From Pectinophora gossypiella (lineage: Eukaryota > Arthropoda > Insecta > Lepidoptera > Gelechiidae), in contig NC_065426.1 of NCBI RefSeq assembly GCF_024362695.1, forward strand, positions 3,720,001-3,784,000: DNA of 64,000 nt. Direction: 5' to 3'. Position numbers and translations under genes: made by a program. The notes beneath the pieces were generated by a model. That model worked only from the letters and a program-made list of their open reading frames with translations. It had not been told where the DNA came from and made no database searches. Positions 1 through 10,857 of this stretch are shown here, piece after piece. The first letter of the stretch is position 1, and each line of letters opens with the position of its first letter.

Positions 1-98
1 TATAACCTTTTTTGCGACCTACTTATACGTAATACGTTGTCTACAAAACGAAATACTTTTTATTTCACAAAAAGAACACGCATCACAAAAATAACAAT

Positions 99-185
99 TC
101 TTCTTGTAACGTATGGGTTATGAAGTGGATTACTAATCTTGGCAACCCTGATGTCAAGGTTATTTTTGAGCTGCCAAAGACCCTA
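99..185 (-). repeat. SINE-2 3' fragment (diverged)
   Basis: Matches the 3' part of the SINE-2 family seen repeatedly in this window (reverse orientation): a CTTCTTGTAACG tail-side start, then GTGGATTACTAA, CAACCCTGATGTCAAGG and GAGCTGCCAAAGACC, each a diverged form of better copies at 15.8 and 37.8 kb. The tRNA-like head is missing. It is an old, 5'-truncated retroposon copy. Confidence 0.6.
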
Positions 186-621
186 AACAACAAAACAATA
201 GCAATAATAATAATATGTAGTAAAAAATCGACAAAATATATTTCTCATTTCTTGCTCTCTCTCCAGTCATTTTCTTTCAAGAAAACTATTTCAAATCGGT
301 TAATACCACATGAACTATTTCAAATCGGTTTTTCATATCTCTTTAAAAAGTTTAAAGAAAGCTTACCTAATTAACTGTGCGACAAACTTTATCTATTCCG
401 CCTCTGTGGGCCATCGCGGCGTAATTAGTGATAGGGTGAATGACCTGGTTGCGGTATCGGCTAATGTTATACGCAATTTATCGTCAATGAAAACTGTAAT
501 TGCGTTTGCGCTTATTAAAGTTATTATAAATTCAAACTACTATTTGTGAACCAACTTTTGCGGTCAGCTATGTAAATGGACTTGGAATTTCAATGAGCAC
601 TCCTGTTATAGAATATTTAAA
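186..621. other. unassigned AT-rich DNA
   Basis: No recognisable element or coding segment. Two overlapping ORFs of 79-84 codons start here, but they show no domain, no splice context and a low-complexity composition. The stretch ends at the terminus of the FB1 foldback. Confidence 0.4.
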
Positions 622-1744
622 TGACAATGGGCACTTTTGTATGAAACTTGGTCCAAGAACCTCCACTGATGAGACTTATATGTAATGAAAGCTTATGCTT
701 TCCCTATGATTCTGGCAAAGTTCTATCAAATTCTGTCCCGGGGTTCTTTTTTTACGGCCATGTTTGTCCTGGCTAAAAATGTGATAAAATACAGTGGGAG
801 CTAAAATCGACTCAAGATTTGTTGCTGGATAACTAAGTCTACATAAATAATTATGTATCATATTGTATATCATTTTAAAGAGAATCTTTTCCAGAATCCG
901 AAACATAAAAAAAAAAACAAAAAAAAACTTTTTGTAAGCGAATTATAGTCAATTTATATCTGCAGCGCCATTGTTTCTCGGTAGCTATGTTCAAGTTTCA
1001 TGCCTTTTACCCCTTCCAAAAGTATCTTACCGATTTTTTTTATATTGCTTCCGGAATTTGATCTGAGTGATAATAACAAGAAAAATAAATAGACACCTCT
1101 CCGATAGAGACCGCCTAAGCTATTGCCTATTGCAAGAAATCGTCATCATTAGCAAGTCATTACGGTATTGCATATTATAAGCTTATCAGCAATTTGGAAC
1201 TTGGTCCAAGAACCTCCACTGGTGAGACTTGCATGTAATGATAGCTTATACTTGTCCTATGATTCTGGCAAAGTTCTATCAAACTCTGTCTTAGGGTTTT
1301 TTTACGGCCATATTTGTCCTGAGTGTACAGTAGTGGACTGCAAAATCACCTCAGGATTTGTTGTCGAAAAACTATTTAACTAAGTCTATATACATAATTA
1401 TATATCATAATGTATATCAGTTTTAAAGGGGAAGGTTATCAGAATCAGAAACACAAATAAAAAAAATGCATTAAGTATGTAAACGACTTTTAGCCAACTC
1501 ACGTCCGTAGCACCATTTTTCTCAGCAGCTACGTACGAGTTTCGCGCCTTCCAACCTTTCCAAAGGAGCCCAATCATTTTTTCCTTCTTCTGATATTGCA
1601 TTCTTAACCTGACAAGTGACAACAACAAGAAATAAAATAGATACCATTCCGATAGAGGCCGCGTAAGCTATGGACCTATTGCAAGATAACGTACTCAAAG
1701 GCTAGTCATTATAATCCAACAGACGTAACATGATTAGAATGCGG
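622..1744 (+). repeat. FB1 copy 1 left inverted arm (units a+b)
   Basis: Pairs with 2091-3205 in reverse complement. Unit a starts at CTTGGTCCAAGAACCTCCAC (about 648) and unit b starts with the same motif at about 1200. The two units are clearly homologous but more diverged from each other than the two arms are, so the tandem duplication predates formation or homogenisation of the palindrome. Minus-strand ORFs of 76 codons in each unit reappear in the other arm and are explained by the repeat structure. Confidence 0.85.
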
Positions 1745-2090
1745 CGGGACGGAAATGTAGTACATCGCCTTATGCGAAAGAGACGAAATATGTGTCTCTT
1801 TAACACTAACAGTATACAGCTTAGTACGAGAGAAACAAGAAATAAGTCATTCTAATCAAGATGCAATACAATGACTCTATTGTATACAAAAGAAACACAT
1901 TTATTAAACAAGTTCAGGCAATAACTGGTGCAAAAGGCGGCTTTATTGCCAAGGTAGCAATTACTACCAGGCAACCTTACGTTTACGATACGTTTGTTGT
2001 ACCATTCGGCATTGTTTATAAGACAAGATATAAGCCTGGATTAATAAAACAAGATTGTGGTGAAAGAAAACATACTACATTTGCGTCCTC
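1745..2090 (+). repeat. FB1 copy 1 central loop
   Basis: A unique segment of about 346 bp between the arms. It is in the same + orientation in the second FB1 copy (43112-43474), where it is about 17 bp longer because of an insertion (about 43179-43195) just before TATACAGCTTAGTACGAG. Apart from that it is essentially identical between copies, implying recent spread or conversion. It holds most of a 90-codon ORF. Confidence 0.8.
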
Positions 2091-2133
2091 CCGCATTCTA
2101 ATCATGTTACGTCTGTTGGATTATAATGACTAG
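1861..2133 (+). CDS. 90-aa hypothetical ORF in FB1 loop
   Basis: An ATG-to-TAG ORF that starts in the loop and ends about 40 bp inside the right arm. I do not recognise the protein: it is basic, without a clear signal peptide or membrane segment, with a central stretch GAKGGFIAKVAITTRQPYVY and a C-terminus (residues about 78-90) encoded by the palindrome arm. The identical 90-aa sequence is predicted at 43245-43517. Conservation may simply reflect youth of the element rather than selection, and no promoter or poly(A) site is evident. It could be a fragment of a captured gene or chance. Confidence 0.25.
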   Translation: MQYNDSIVYKRNTFIKQVQAITGAKGGFIAKVAITTRQPYVYDTFVVPFGIVYKTRYKPGLIKQDCGERKHTTFASSRILIMLRLLDYND

Positions 2134-3205
2134 CCTTTGAGTACGTTATCTTGCAATAGGTCCATAGCTTACGCGGCCTCTATCGGAATGGTATCTATTT
2201 TATTTCTTGTTGTTGTCACTTGTCAGGTTAAGAATGCAATATCAGAAGAAGGAAAAAATGATTGGGCTTCTTTGGAAAGGTTGGAAGGCGCGAAACTCGT
2301 ACGTAGCTGCTGAGAAAAATGGTGCTACGGACGTGAGTTGGCTAAAAGTCGTTTACATACTTAATGCATTTTTTTTATTTGTGTTTCTGATTCTGATAAC
2401 ATTCCCCTTTAAAATTGATATACATTATGATATATAAATTATGTATATAGACTTAGTTAAATAGTTTTTGACAACAAATCCTGAGGTGATTTTGCAGTCC
2501 ACTACTGTACACTCAGGACAAACATGGCCGTAAAAAAACCCTAGGACAGAGTTTGATAGAACTTTGCCAGAATCATAGGACAAGTATAAGCTGTCATTAC
2601 ATGCAAGTCTCACCAGTGGAGGTTCTTGGACCAAGTTCCAAGTTGCTGATAAGCTTATAATATGCAATACCGTAATGACTTGCTAATGATGACGATTTCT
2701 TGCAATAGGCAATAGCTTAGGCGGTCTCTATCGGAGAGGTGTCTATTTATTTTTCTTGTTATTATCACTCAGATCGAATTCCGGAAGCAATATAAAAAAA
2801 TCGGTAAGATACTTTTGGAAGGGGTAAAAGGCATGAAACTTGAACTTAGCTACCGAGAAACAATGGCGCTGCAGATGCAAATTGACTATAATTCGCTTAC
2901 ATAAAGACTTTTTTGTTTTTTTTTTTTATGTTTCGGATTCTGGAAAAGATCCTCTTTAAAATGATATACAATATGATACATAATTATTTATGTAGACTTA
3001 GTTATCCAGCAACAAATCTTGAGTCGATTTTAGCTCCCACTGTATTTTATCACATTTTTAGCCAGGACAAACATGGCCGTAAAAAAAGAACCCCGGGACA
3101 GAATTTGATAGAACTTTGCCAGAATCATAGGGAAAGCATAAGCTTTCATTACATATAAGTCTCATCAGTGGAGGTTCTTGGACCAGATTCGCCCATTCTC
3201 CTTTC
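2091..3205 (-). repeat. FB1 copy 1 right inverted arm (units b'+a')
   Basis: Reverse complement of 622-1744, ending GGTTCTTGGACC followed by the short terminus GATTCGCCCATTCTCC. Outside this the sequence diverges at once from the flank of the second FB1 copy, marking the element end near 3203-3205. Confidence 0.85.
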
Positions 3206-4242
3206 TATTTCATATTCCGGTATCGGTGGTAGGTGAATTAATATCGGTTTTCGGCGCAAAAAAGGGGTCCGGCTTAAAATTTTGTAATTTACAACAATAT
3301 TACGTGATTCCAAGTTTATGGTGTAGGTGTAACAGTGATTTATAATCGAATTTCAGTTTTGTTTTATTATTATATTTTACGCCATGGAATAGGGTGGGTG
3401 GTATTTTAAGAGCGTGAAACAAAATTAAATTATATTACTATGTAAGTAGGTACATACAAAATCTCACAGACAACCTAGGTTTTTGACCCCCATTTGAGTT
3501 CTCAACCATATACGTTTCGTAGTGGCTTAAAAAAGTAGAAAAGAATATATGAGAGAAATGGTCTAGAGAAACGGACAGACGGACGGACACTTAAGTTTTT
3601 TTGAAATACCGTAAAACAGTACAAACGTACAAAAATAATGACACGTGCATAGGGTTAAGGGCTCTTCAATCCAATATGTACATCCTGCTTACATTGTTCC
3701 ACGGTTGTATTATGCTAACTTATCTGTGTTTTCTCACAGATAATATCAACAGCTTGGAGATATTCCGAAATTTCTTTTCCAAGGCGCCGTAACAAGGGAA
3801 TTTTGCTAAATTAAAGTACAAATTTCGGGGGCACGGCGTTGGAAGGTACGCGATTCTTATCGACGTATGTCACAAGTGTAAACAGATGCTAATGTGAGCA
3901 CGGGAACAGCAATTTAACGCTGAACAGTTCGGGGCTAGGAAACTGGCGTTGAATAAGAACCTAAGTGGGTCGTCTTATTTCTAAAAATAATCTGATTTCG
4001 TTTTTTCTTTTCCTTTCAATTGTGGAATGTTTGGTTTACAATTTACGTCCATTTTTATTTGATTCGATTTCTAATATTTAAATGTTTTTTCTTCATTCTG
4101 GATTTCTCTGGTTCGTTTCGGTTTCTTCTAGTTTCTTCAGCTGCATTTTCTTCATGAGTTTCATTTTCTTCTTCGTGCTGACGTTGAGTTCCTGAAAATT
4201 TAAGAGAAAAGAATTGGTTAGTACTTACAAGAAATTTTACAT
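3206..4242. other. unassigned DNA
   Basis: No gene or clear repeat family recognised. It contains a GGACAGACGGACGGACAC patch near 3573, of the kind found in the 3' ends of many insect retroelements, and a CT-rich stretch near 4085-4180. Short ORFs have no recognisable content. Confidence 0.4.
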
Positions 4243-4351
4243 TCTTCTTCTATCGTGTGGGTTGTGAGGTGGATTACCAACTTCATCAACCCTGGTGTCA
4301 AGGTTATTATTGAGCCGCCAAAGACTCCTGACATGGCTCGTGTAACAACTA
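4243..4351 (-). repeat. SINE-2 3' fragment
   Basis: Reverse-orientation SINE-2 3' part: CTTCTTCTATCGTGTGGGTT, GAGGTGGATTACCAAC, CATCAACCCTGGTGTCAAGG and GAGCCGCCAAAGACTCCTGA. The head and core are missing. Confidence 0.8.
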
Positions 4352-4377
4352 CTTTCTCTTTTTCTTTTTGATTGTTT

Positions 4378-4520
4378 TCATTGGGTCGTGTAGTAGGTTC
4401 AAGATAAATTATGAAATTCTGATTACTAAATAAAGACACATCTAAAACTAACGAAAAACATTTTTTTTTTCTATTTAACTTATTTATTAATTTTAAATAG
4501 GAAAAACGTATTAATTAGTC
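4378..4520 (+). mobile_element. MITE-B, 5' part
   Basis: Starts ATTGGGTCGTGTAGTAGG and continues with CTGATTACTAAATAAAGACAC and GAAAAACATTTT, matching the fuller copies at 22.7 and 54.7 kb. The 3' half is replaced by diverged sequence. Confidence 0.75.
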
Positions 4521-5050
4521 CGAAATACAGCCTTAGTTTGACGTCATCGTCAAAATCTGAAGCGTCAGAGTCAGATTTTTTTTTTCGTTAAATTTTCTCT
4601 TTGTGCGTTTTCCTAAGCAAGAACCCTTATTTTTTTTAGATACTAAATTACTTGTGTGCAATAAAGTATAGGTATGTCTGTGTGTCGTAGTAGTAGTAAG
4701 TATGTGTTGTATTGTATTATCTGGTAATTGTCTTGACGGATCGTGGATCTGTTCGTAGGGTTCCTATTGAGCCGGTATTTTTTTATGGTTTTGGTGTCTC
4801 AAGGTTGTTTTATATATTCTAGCAATTTCACAGAATACGTCAAAAGACAAAAGTCACCTATGCGTATCCGCCGTTTTCATAGCCGCACTAAACGATTCTT
4901 CGAAAGCATGTTCGCGGCCCTTATTGTGAATTTTCTGTCGCAGGCTGTAATATTAACTTGAACAACTGCCTTGAGAATTTGATATGCGACTTGAGAACGA
5001 AATCGCATTACGCTGGCTCTAAATATGTACAATTTTCTCAATCCGATAAA
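4521..5050. other. unassigned DNA
   Basis: Contains a TGACGTCATCGTCA patch at about 4540, perhaps MITE-B debris, and a (TAG)n run near 4690. A 72-codon ORF here is not convincing. Nothing else recognised. Confidence 0.35.
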
Positions 5051-5372
5051 TACAGGGTGTTAGTGACATCGTAACGAATACTCAAGGGGATGATTCAGAC
5101 CATGATTCTGGGTTAATATCAAGTGGAATTTTCCGTCGCAAAATTCATGATTTTATTTTTTACCTTTTTAAAATTATTTTCAATTCTATACATTTGCGAT
5201 GGAAAATTCCACTTGATATTAACTCAGAATAATCAGATTAATCATCCCTCTCAGTATTCGTTACGATGACACTTACACCCCGTACAAGTACATACGGTAG
5301 CCATACAAGTAGGTATCATGGCCTGGATTATCCCTCAAAGTTTTCGTTACGATGTCACTAACACCCTGTATA
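5051..5372. mobile_element. MITE-A, composite palindrome with internal deletion
   Basis: Begins TACAGGGTGTTAGTGACATC and folds back on CCTCTCAGTATTCGTTACGA (arms about 5051-5145 and 5195-5285). The linker carrying CATACAAGTAGGTA follows, then only a right half-arm ending CACTAACACCCTGTATA at 5372. Compared with the full four-arm copy at 59.7-60.2 kb, the left arm of the second palindrome is missing. The TA at both outer ends suggests Tc1/mariner-type insertion, which is an inference. Confidence 0.85.
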
Positions 5373-5990
5373 CTAAACACTATTATTATTATTATCGCGT
5401 ATGGCAAACGAAAATAAAATATCCTGCGTGGATCATATATCCAGCTCAAGCTCCCTCAACCAAGTCCCTGCCGCATCCGCACACAATGCAGCTCGGCTGT
5501 GCCACCTGGGAACGGGTGTAGAGGGCACTCATTCACTATGTGAGATGGGGTTGATCCGGGTGACCTCATTCACAGTATAGCGACTCCGTTAAGCCCCATA
5601 AGTGATGGTTCGACTTTCCATGGTTGGTTCTACACCGATTCAGTCGGGTCCAGATTTTTTGTTTGGAGTTAAAGCCAGGGCCCTACACACTATACTAAAC
5701 ACTGTAGGACTTCGTTACCGACTCCGCCGGTGAGGTCCACAATTTCCCTCATTCAGTGCTTAGGGCTATTGACCCTCTCTCTCTCTCTCTATTTAAGAGC
5801 TGCGCTCTTGTCGGTGGAGTAACCGCCATTCCTCTCTTCTTCCCACCAAAACCTTCACCTCCCGATACGACACGACCTGCACCTTCTCTTTTATTTGTTT
5901 CATAAATGTTATCCTAGGTCTACCCCTTCCTCTCTTCCCTTCCCCTCTACCCTCTATTGACCCTCTAGAGTCAATTATTTATTTTCAATA
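5373..5990. other. mixed repeat debris
   Basis: Includes a (CT)n tract at about 5768-5788. ATTTAAGAGCTGCGCTCTTG follows at about 5790, matching the 3' tail motif of a LINE family (see 54.3 and 59.0 kb). No gene recognised. Confidence 0.45.
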
Positions 5991-6125
5991 TAATCCTATC
6001 AGACGACGTCCTGAATCTAGATTCACGCCCAACTGAACACCATCAGGCCTGTTGTCTTAAAATTGGTACCGGGTGAGAGGCCTCAGCGCTCCTCATTTGT
6101 TCGGCCAAGTTGTCTCTTATTTTTC
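5991..6125 (-). repeat. LINE/SINE 3'-end family (TTGGCCGGACAA group), diverged
   Basis: Carries GGCCTGTTGTCTTAAAATTG, GGTGAGAGGCCTCAGCGCTC and CGGCCAAGTTG, the reverse of the block at 49.9-50.05 kb. It is a degraded repeat copy. Confidence 0.55.
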
Positions 6126-6164
6126 CAATAGTGATTACGATCCTAGATAAATCTCCATTAACAT

Positions 6165-6290
6165 AATATAAGCTCACGAATATATCCCAATGGGGTAGTT
6201 GAAGGTACATTCATCGCAATATAAACTAAGTACCCACATCTTGCCTAACTTTCTTTGTTAACAAGGAGAAAATTAATACTAAAACGTCTC
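6165..6290 (-). repeat. SINE-5 (AATTGGGATATAGTCGTGAG family) fragment
   Basis: TATAAGCTCACGAATATATC, then CCAATGGGGTAGTTGAAGG and TACATTCATCGCAATATAAA, a diverged reverse-orientation copy of a family also seen at 23.9, 31.95, 35.1, 58.75 and 60.25 kb. Confidence 0.45.
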
Positions 6291-6353
6291 GGATAGGACT
6301 TGAACCCGCAGCTCTTTTCTAGCCGAGACGAGCGTGTTAACCACCACACACAC

Positions 6354-6462
6354 ATCATCATCATCAGCCGTACGACGCCCACTGCTGGGCATAGGCCTCA
6401 CCCAAGGATCTCCACGACGATCGGTCCTGCGCTGCCCGCATCCAGCGGCTTCTCGCGACCTT
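6354..6462 (-). repeat. (GATGAT)-tailed retroposon 3' end
   Basis: TCATCATCATCAGCCGTACG is followed by CGCCCACTGCTGGGCATAGG and GATCTCCACGACGATCGGTC. The CCCAGCAGTGGGC tail motif is shared with SINE-1 and SINE-3, but the upstream body differs, so this is another family that shares the same 3' end type. Confidence 0.6.
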
Positions 6463-7136
6463 CACACACACATCACACACACATAATATTACCACAAAGC
6501 GTGTTTTTTGTTATTGTGTTCAAACGCCTCAGTAGGTAGGTATTTGTGACCTAAACTTTTTTGTAATAATAAAATATTCAAAATATATATGAGTATATAT
6601 ATCCTTTTGCTAAATGGTATCATGATGTATCATCGCACCCTATTGTCATTTTACCTTAAACATAATACATTGTCACTACACCTTTTTCTTGTTCAATAAA
6701 CAAAACCTATTCATCTCCTTTTTAGAGATAATTTTTAAGTGAACCAAAACTTCTTATGTGTTGTTAATATTGTAGAGAAGGCTAAAAGCTGCTAAAAGTT
6801 ATTTTGAGAAAATCCTTGCTCGATTTCCACCAAAAAAACTATTTATTTATTTATTGTTCAGGTAATCAACAGCTTATATAGTATACATAGTAGTGATATA
6901 ATATTTTAAGTAACAAGAAAGCCAATTATAGATTACGCCGGGTTACATATGAAACGTGTAGGTATCACTTAGTTTACAATTATACATAGAAAACCTTCGA
7001 TATATGTATTTTATGATCGAAGTAGGAGAATTTGATGTAAGAAACAGAATTTCCTATTACTTCTTGTTGCGGACGCCGCTAGAGTGAGACGAAGATGGCT
7101 ACAAAAAGGTTCTGTGTTTGAATAAGGCCACATAAG
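6463..7136. other. unassigned AT-rich DNA
   Basis: No coding or repeat assignment. Short CACACA and TATATATA runs occur near 6460-6600. Confidence 0.4.
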
Positions 7137-7167
7137 CAAAGGAGATCATCGGATTTCGGCCCAGAAG

Positions 7168-7860
7168 TCAAAGTGCCGGCCAAAAAATAATTTTGCTATA
7201 TTCCGTTAGATCTTATCCGTCTGAGTATTTATTACTATGGCACCAAAGCTGTAGGGTCAATATCTTCGGTTTTATTCGAATTAAAAGAACTGTATTTTTC
7301 ATACATTTTTGGTGAAAATGTAAAGTGCCGGCCAATTAACAAAAATGGTATATCCCGTTAAAACTTATCCATTTGACCATTTATTATTATGGCACCAAAC
7401 GTCTATGACCATTATTTTGGCTTTTATTGGACTTTACGTTTTAGTTTCTATGTGAAAAGTGCCGGTCAGCAAAAACACATGTCAAAACTATCGAGAAGAT
7501 ACCTGTAAACATTGTTCACTGTAACAATAAACGTGTATGACCATTAGTTTGGCTGTTGTTGGATTTTTAACACCTCGATTTTTGATTTATTTTGTTATAA
7601 AATAAAATATGACAGGCGCGTTATTTAAAGGATCGTCAGAATGTTTATTACTATGACATTAAACGTCTATGACCACTATTTTGAACTCAATTAGATTTCT
7701 CCAAAATCTGGAGATTTCATAGATACCTACACTTTGGCGAAAAAAGTTTTATCTGGCGATAATGCAGGAAAAAGCGTAATATAGTGGTCGTCATTGGACA
7801 CATTTTTATAAATCAAAAATAGGTTTTCGTTTGACCACTATCTCACCTGATGGTGATACA
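7168..7860 (+). repeat. FB2 left array
   Basis: Units recur about every 130-160 bp. AGTGCCGG(C/T)C occurs at about 7168, 7323 and 7458, and the conserved (A)CGTCTATGACCATTA-type motif occurs near 7233, 7395, 7530 and 7660. The units degrade toward the centre. Confidence 0.7.
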
Positions 7861-8289
7861 CGCTTTAGAAGCTTATTTTTTTTTAAGAAATGTGAGGTAC
7901 TGTACTATATCGGCCGAGTAGCACCAGGACATTGTGATCGGCATACATGCAAAGTATAACTGCCCGACTCCTGTCTTCCCTAACAGCTTCTTCAGACGTC
8001 ATGCTAAAATACGAGTTTCGTCACTAGATGGCAAGCTTATCTTTGGAGGGTGGTAACCATCTACGATCAAGATGAATCAATACCATAATTCAACCTAAAC
8101 TTAGGCTGTAACGTTGAGTCTAATGCAAACACTACAGCCAACGTCGTATCTAAAATCAGATAGTATTCATATAGAAGTTCACCTAACAACACACAAAACA
8201 ATAACACAAAGTATTTATCTGACTAATAACTAGTCATTGGGAAAGCTCTGCTTGTTGTCATTGTTAAAATGTATATAAAAAAAGATTTT
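7861..8289. repeat. FB2 central spacer
   Basis: About 430 bp between the two arrays, without unit motifs. It includes a TTTTTTTTAAG run and mixed sequence near 7960-8060, and no ORF of note. Confidence 0.5.
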
Positions 8290-9127
8290 TTTAAAAGTCC
8301 AATAAACGCCAAAGTCTACATTTGGTAATATAGTAAAAAAAAAAATACGTTTCAAGTAATTTACCAAAAGATTTGACTTATTTTGTTTCGCTGGCTGACA
8401 TTTTTCCATTTGAACCAAAACGGAAAGAGAGACGAATAAAAGTCATAATAATGGTCAAAAATGTTTCGCGCCAGATTATTAAATGTTCTAAAGGTCCTTT
8501 GTACCGCATTTTTTGCCCAAAGCACTTTATTTTTAATCAAAATAAATAAGAAATCAAGATTTTTAAAATAAACTAAAAGCCAAACTAATGATTGTACACG
8601 TTTGGTGCTATAGAAAAAAATGTTAATAGGCATCTACTCGATACTCTCTACATGGTATTTTTGCTGGTCGGCACTTTTCACATTTGAACTAAAACGTAAA
8701 TTCCAATAAAAGTCAAAATAATGGTCATAGATGTTTGGTGTCATATTAAAAAATATTGAGAAGCAACTAACTATTAGACGGATTCGACGTATTCTTTTCG
8801 ATTGCCGGCATTTTAACATATTTACCAAAACGAAAAGTCCAATAAACGTCAAAATAATGGTCATAGAAGTTTGGCGCCATACTAATAAATGTTCTAACGG
8901 TTCTTTGTAATACGCCTGTATCCCTTTTTTTCCAAACGGACATAATATTTTTTTTTACAAAATGTATGAAAAATCGTGATTTTTAAAATCCAATTAAAGC
9001 CAAACTAATGGTCATACACGTTTGGTGTCATAGTAAAAAATGTTCAGAGCAATCTACTCGAAAGGTTCGACACATTTTTTTTCTCTGGCCGGCACTTTCA
9101 AATTTGGGCCGGCCAAAGTATGGAGAG
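8290..9127 (-). repeat. FB2 right array
   Basis: Six reverse-orientation units, spaced 127-153 bp, share TAATGGTCATA(C/G)ACGTTTGGTG followed by TTAAAAAATGTT-like sequence. Overlapping minus-strand ORFs of 62-90 codons are by-products of the repetition. Confidence 0.7.
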
Positions 9128-9147
9128 CCGATGATCTCCTTTACATT

Positions 9148-9283
9148 ATCATCATCATCAGCAAATTAACGTCCCCACTGCTGGGGCACGGGCCTTCCCT
9201 ATGGATGGATAGGGAGATCGGGCCTTAAACCATCACGCGAGCCCAGTGCGGATTGATGGTTGTTAACGACTGCTAATGCAGCC
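9148..9283 (-). repeat. SINE-1, 5'-truncated
   Basis: TCATCATCATCAGCAAATTA, then CCCCACTGCTGGGGCACGGG, CCATCACGCGAGCCCAGTGC and GACTGCTAATGCAGCC. It has only the 3' half of SINE-1 and abuts the right end of FB2. Confidence 0.85.
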
Positions 9284-10148
9284 AAATTTGATATAATATA
9301 CATATATTTATCTTAATGTTAACATTTTTAAAGAAAAAGTGGACCAAGAACAAAAAGACGCCCTAATTTACTCTGAACAAACCCTGGTCCTAGTATCTTG
9401 AACCAACTCAAAACAACTCCTCCGGGTGCTGTTTATGTGCGCGATAATGAATTAACTTCGTACCATTCTGTATAAGTGTTGTATAACTTTCTACACCCTG
9501 TATAACTTTGAAAATGTCCCGCAGTTTGTACATAAAACTGGCGCGTTTTGCTGCAGTGACCTCTTCTCTTACGTTGTATCAAAGTTACATAGAGAATATA
9601 ATTATAACAGTACTTATATCAAAATGTATAATAATCATATTAGGTATATTTCAACACGTTCTCTGTGTGATGCTCTGTCGCGGGGCCACCACCTCCAATT
9701 ATTTTGAAGACGATATAGATTAATGTACGTACCATTTACATAGTGTACGTGAAAAAAAATGATGTGTACGTGCTATAATTAGAAAGAAAACAACAAATTA
9801 AAGTGGCTTCGCTGTTATCTTAATCTGTTAAATTCATTACTTAAAAGCTAAATATAGTGACTAATTATAAGTAAACACTGCATGCAATTGTGTAGAAAAA
9901 AGTAAACAAAAAAGGGTAAGGGTAGGGTAGGGTTTACTTAAGTCTTAGTTATTTAAGACTTAAGTAAAGTATAGCTGAAAATCAGAGTTTTGTTCATGAG
10001 AGCAAAAACTTGCGCTAAGCTATGACCGATTTGCGCTGCTGCAGCACACATACATACCTGGCGTGTTTAATACAGAGTTTCGTCTTTGTTGATTGGTTGT
10101 CTGTATGTAATCTTTTTCTTTTTGTATGCATGTGTCTCTATCTACATA
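9284..10148. other. unassigned DNA
   Basis: Contains a partial TATAAGTGTTGTATAACTTT / CACCCTGTATAACTTTG patch near 9470-9510 and a TTAAGACTTAAGTAAA direct repeat near 9935-9967. No gene recognised. Confidence 0.35.
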
Positions 10149-10149
10149 T

Positions 10150-10424
10150 TCATCATCATCATCATCAGCCCATTACCGTCCCCACTGCTGGGGCACGGGC
10201 CTTCCCTATTGGATAGATAGGGAGAACGGGCCTTAAACCATCACGCGGGCCCAGTGCGGATTGATGATTATTAACGACTGCTAATGCAGCCGGGACCAAC
10301 GGCTTAACGTGCCTTCCGAAGCACGGAGGAGCTCGAAATGAAAACCACCGGCCTTTGCGAAAGTTGCTTAACTTCAACAATCGCAGACCGAGCGCGTTAA
10401 CAGCAGCACTACCGAGCTCCTCTA
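10150..10424 (-). repeat. SINE-1, nearly full length
   Basis: A (CATCAT)n tail at 10150 leads, in reverse, to ACCGAGCTCCTC at about 10411-10422. The poly-A region and the CCATCCTATGACC block have partly been lost. The target sequence TATCTACATATT just before the tail is repeated as TATCTACATGTATT after the head, a plausible target-site duplication with one indel. Confidence 0.9.
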
Positions 10425-10857
10425 CCGCTATCTACATGTATTTTATTATACAGTAAAGAAAATTGTATAATTTATTTATTAATTGTGTAATTACGGTCTG
10501 TTTTCTAATAACCTGTAGTTTATCTCAGCCATATGGGATTAACAGGCGTGTGTTATATTTATGTCGAAAGTCTTTTGTAACCTTTCAAGTTTTCAATTTT
10601 TTATTGCTTTTGGAAATTGCCACTATAAAAATAATTTCATCTTTTCGTACCTATGTTTGGCACTAAGAAAACTATTTAACTTAAATATTTTCTCAGGCAT
10701 CCTAAACCAACAGTTACTAGTCCCAATTACAAAATCAATATTATACTCATGGACTTAGAAGGCATCTGTATAAAAACGAAGGAATTTCTACTAAAATATA
10801 CTATAAGTTCTATAGACTGGAAATATTAACTCCGTATTTTATAAGGGGCTTATTAGT

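Larger units (their letters stand above)
622..3205. mobile_element. FB1 giant foldback element, copy 1
   Basis: Left arm about 622-1744, loop about 1745-2090, right arm about 2091-3205. The arms are reverse complements for about 1.1 kb. Each arm contains two diverged tandem units (a, about 648-1199; b, about 1200-1744; period about 552 bp), so the whole reads a-b-loop-b'-a'. The outer termini are unequal: the left end carries ACAATGGGCACTTTTGTATG before GGTCCAAG, while the right end carries the shorter GATTCGCCCATTCTCC. No transposase is visible. A near-identical copy lies at 42.0-44.6 kb. It is probably a non-autonomous DNA transposon of foldback type; superfamily unknown, and no target-site duplication could be fixed. 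Confidence 0.85.
7137..9143. mobile_element. FB2 foldback element with arms of tandem degenerate units
   Basis: The outer ends are inverted: AAAGGAGATCATCGG at about 7138 and CCGATGATCTCCTTT at about 9128. Just inside both ends lies AAGTGCCGGCC or its reverse. The left arm (to about 7860) holds four or five units of about 140 bp carrying CACCAAACGTCTATGACCAT. The right arm (from about 8290) holds six units carrying the reverse motif, at about 8298, 8436, 8574, 8701, 8838 and 8991. No transposase is seen. The organisation recalls Drosophila FB or Galileo-type foldback elements; the family assignment is open. Confidence 0.75.

Noticed and set aside
676..3158. Repeated 71-81 codon ORFs in FB1 arms as a multigene family
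   Set aside because: The same ORFs recur because the arms are reverse complements and each holds two homologous units. Homologous frames in unit a are broken, which argues against coding.
622..3205. Assignment of FB1 to a named transposon superfamily
   Set aside because: No transposase, and no consistent target-site duplication could be fixed from two copies; TA, TTAA and 8-bp patterns were all tried and none fits both.
8230..8864. Minus-strand ORFs of 62-90 codons in FB2
   Set aside because: AT-rich, shifted by the unit repetition of the right array, no shared reading frame between units.
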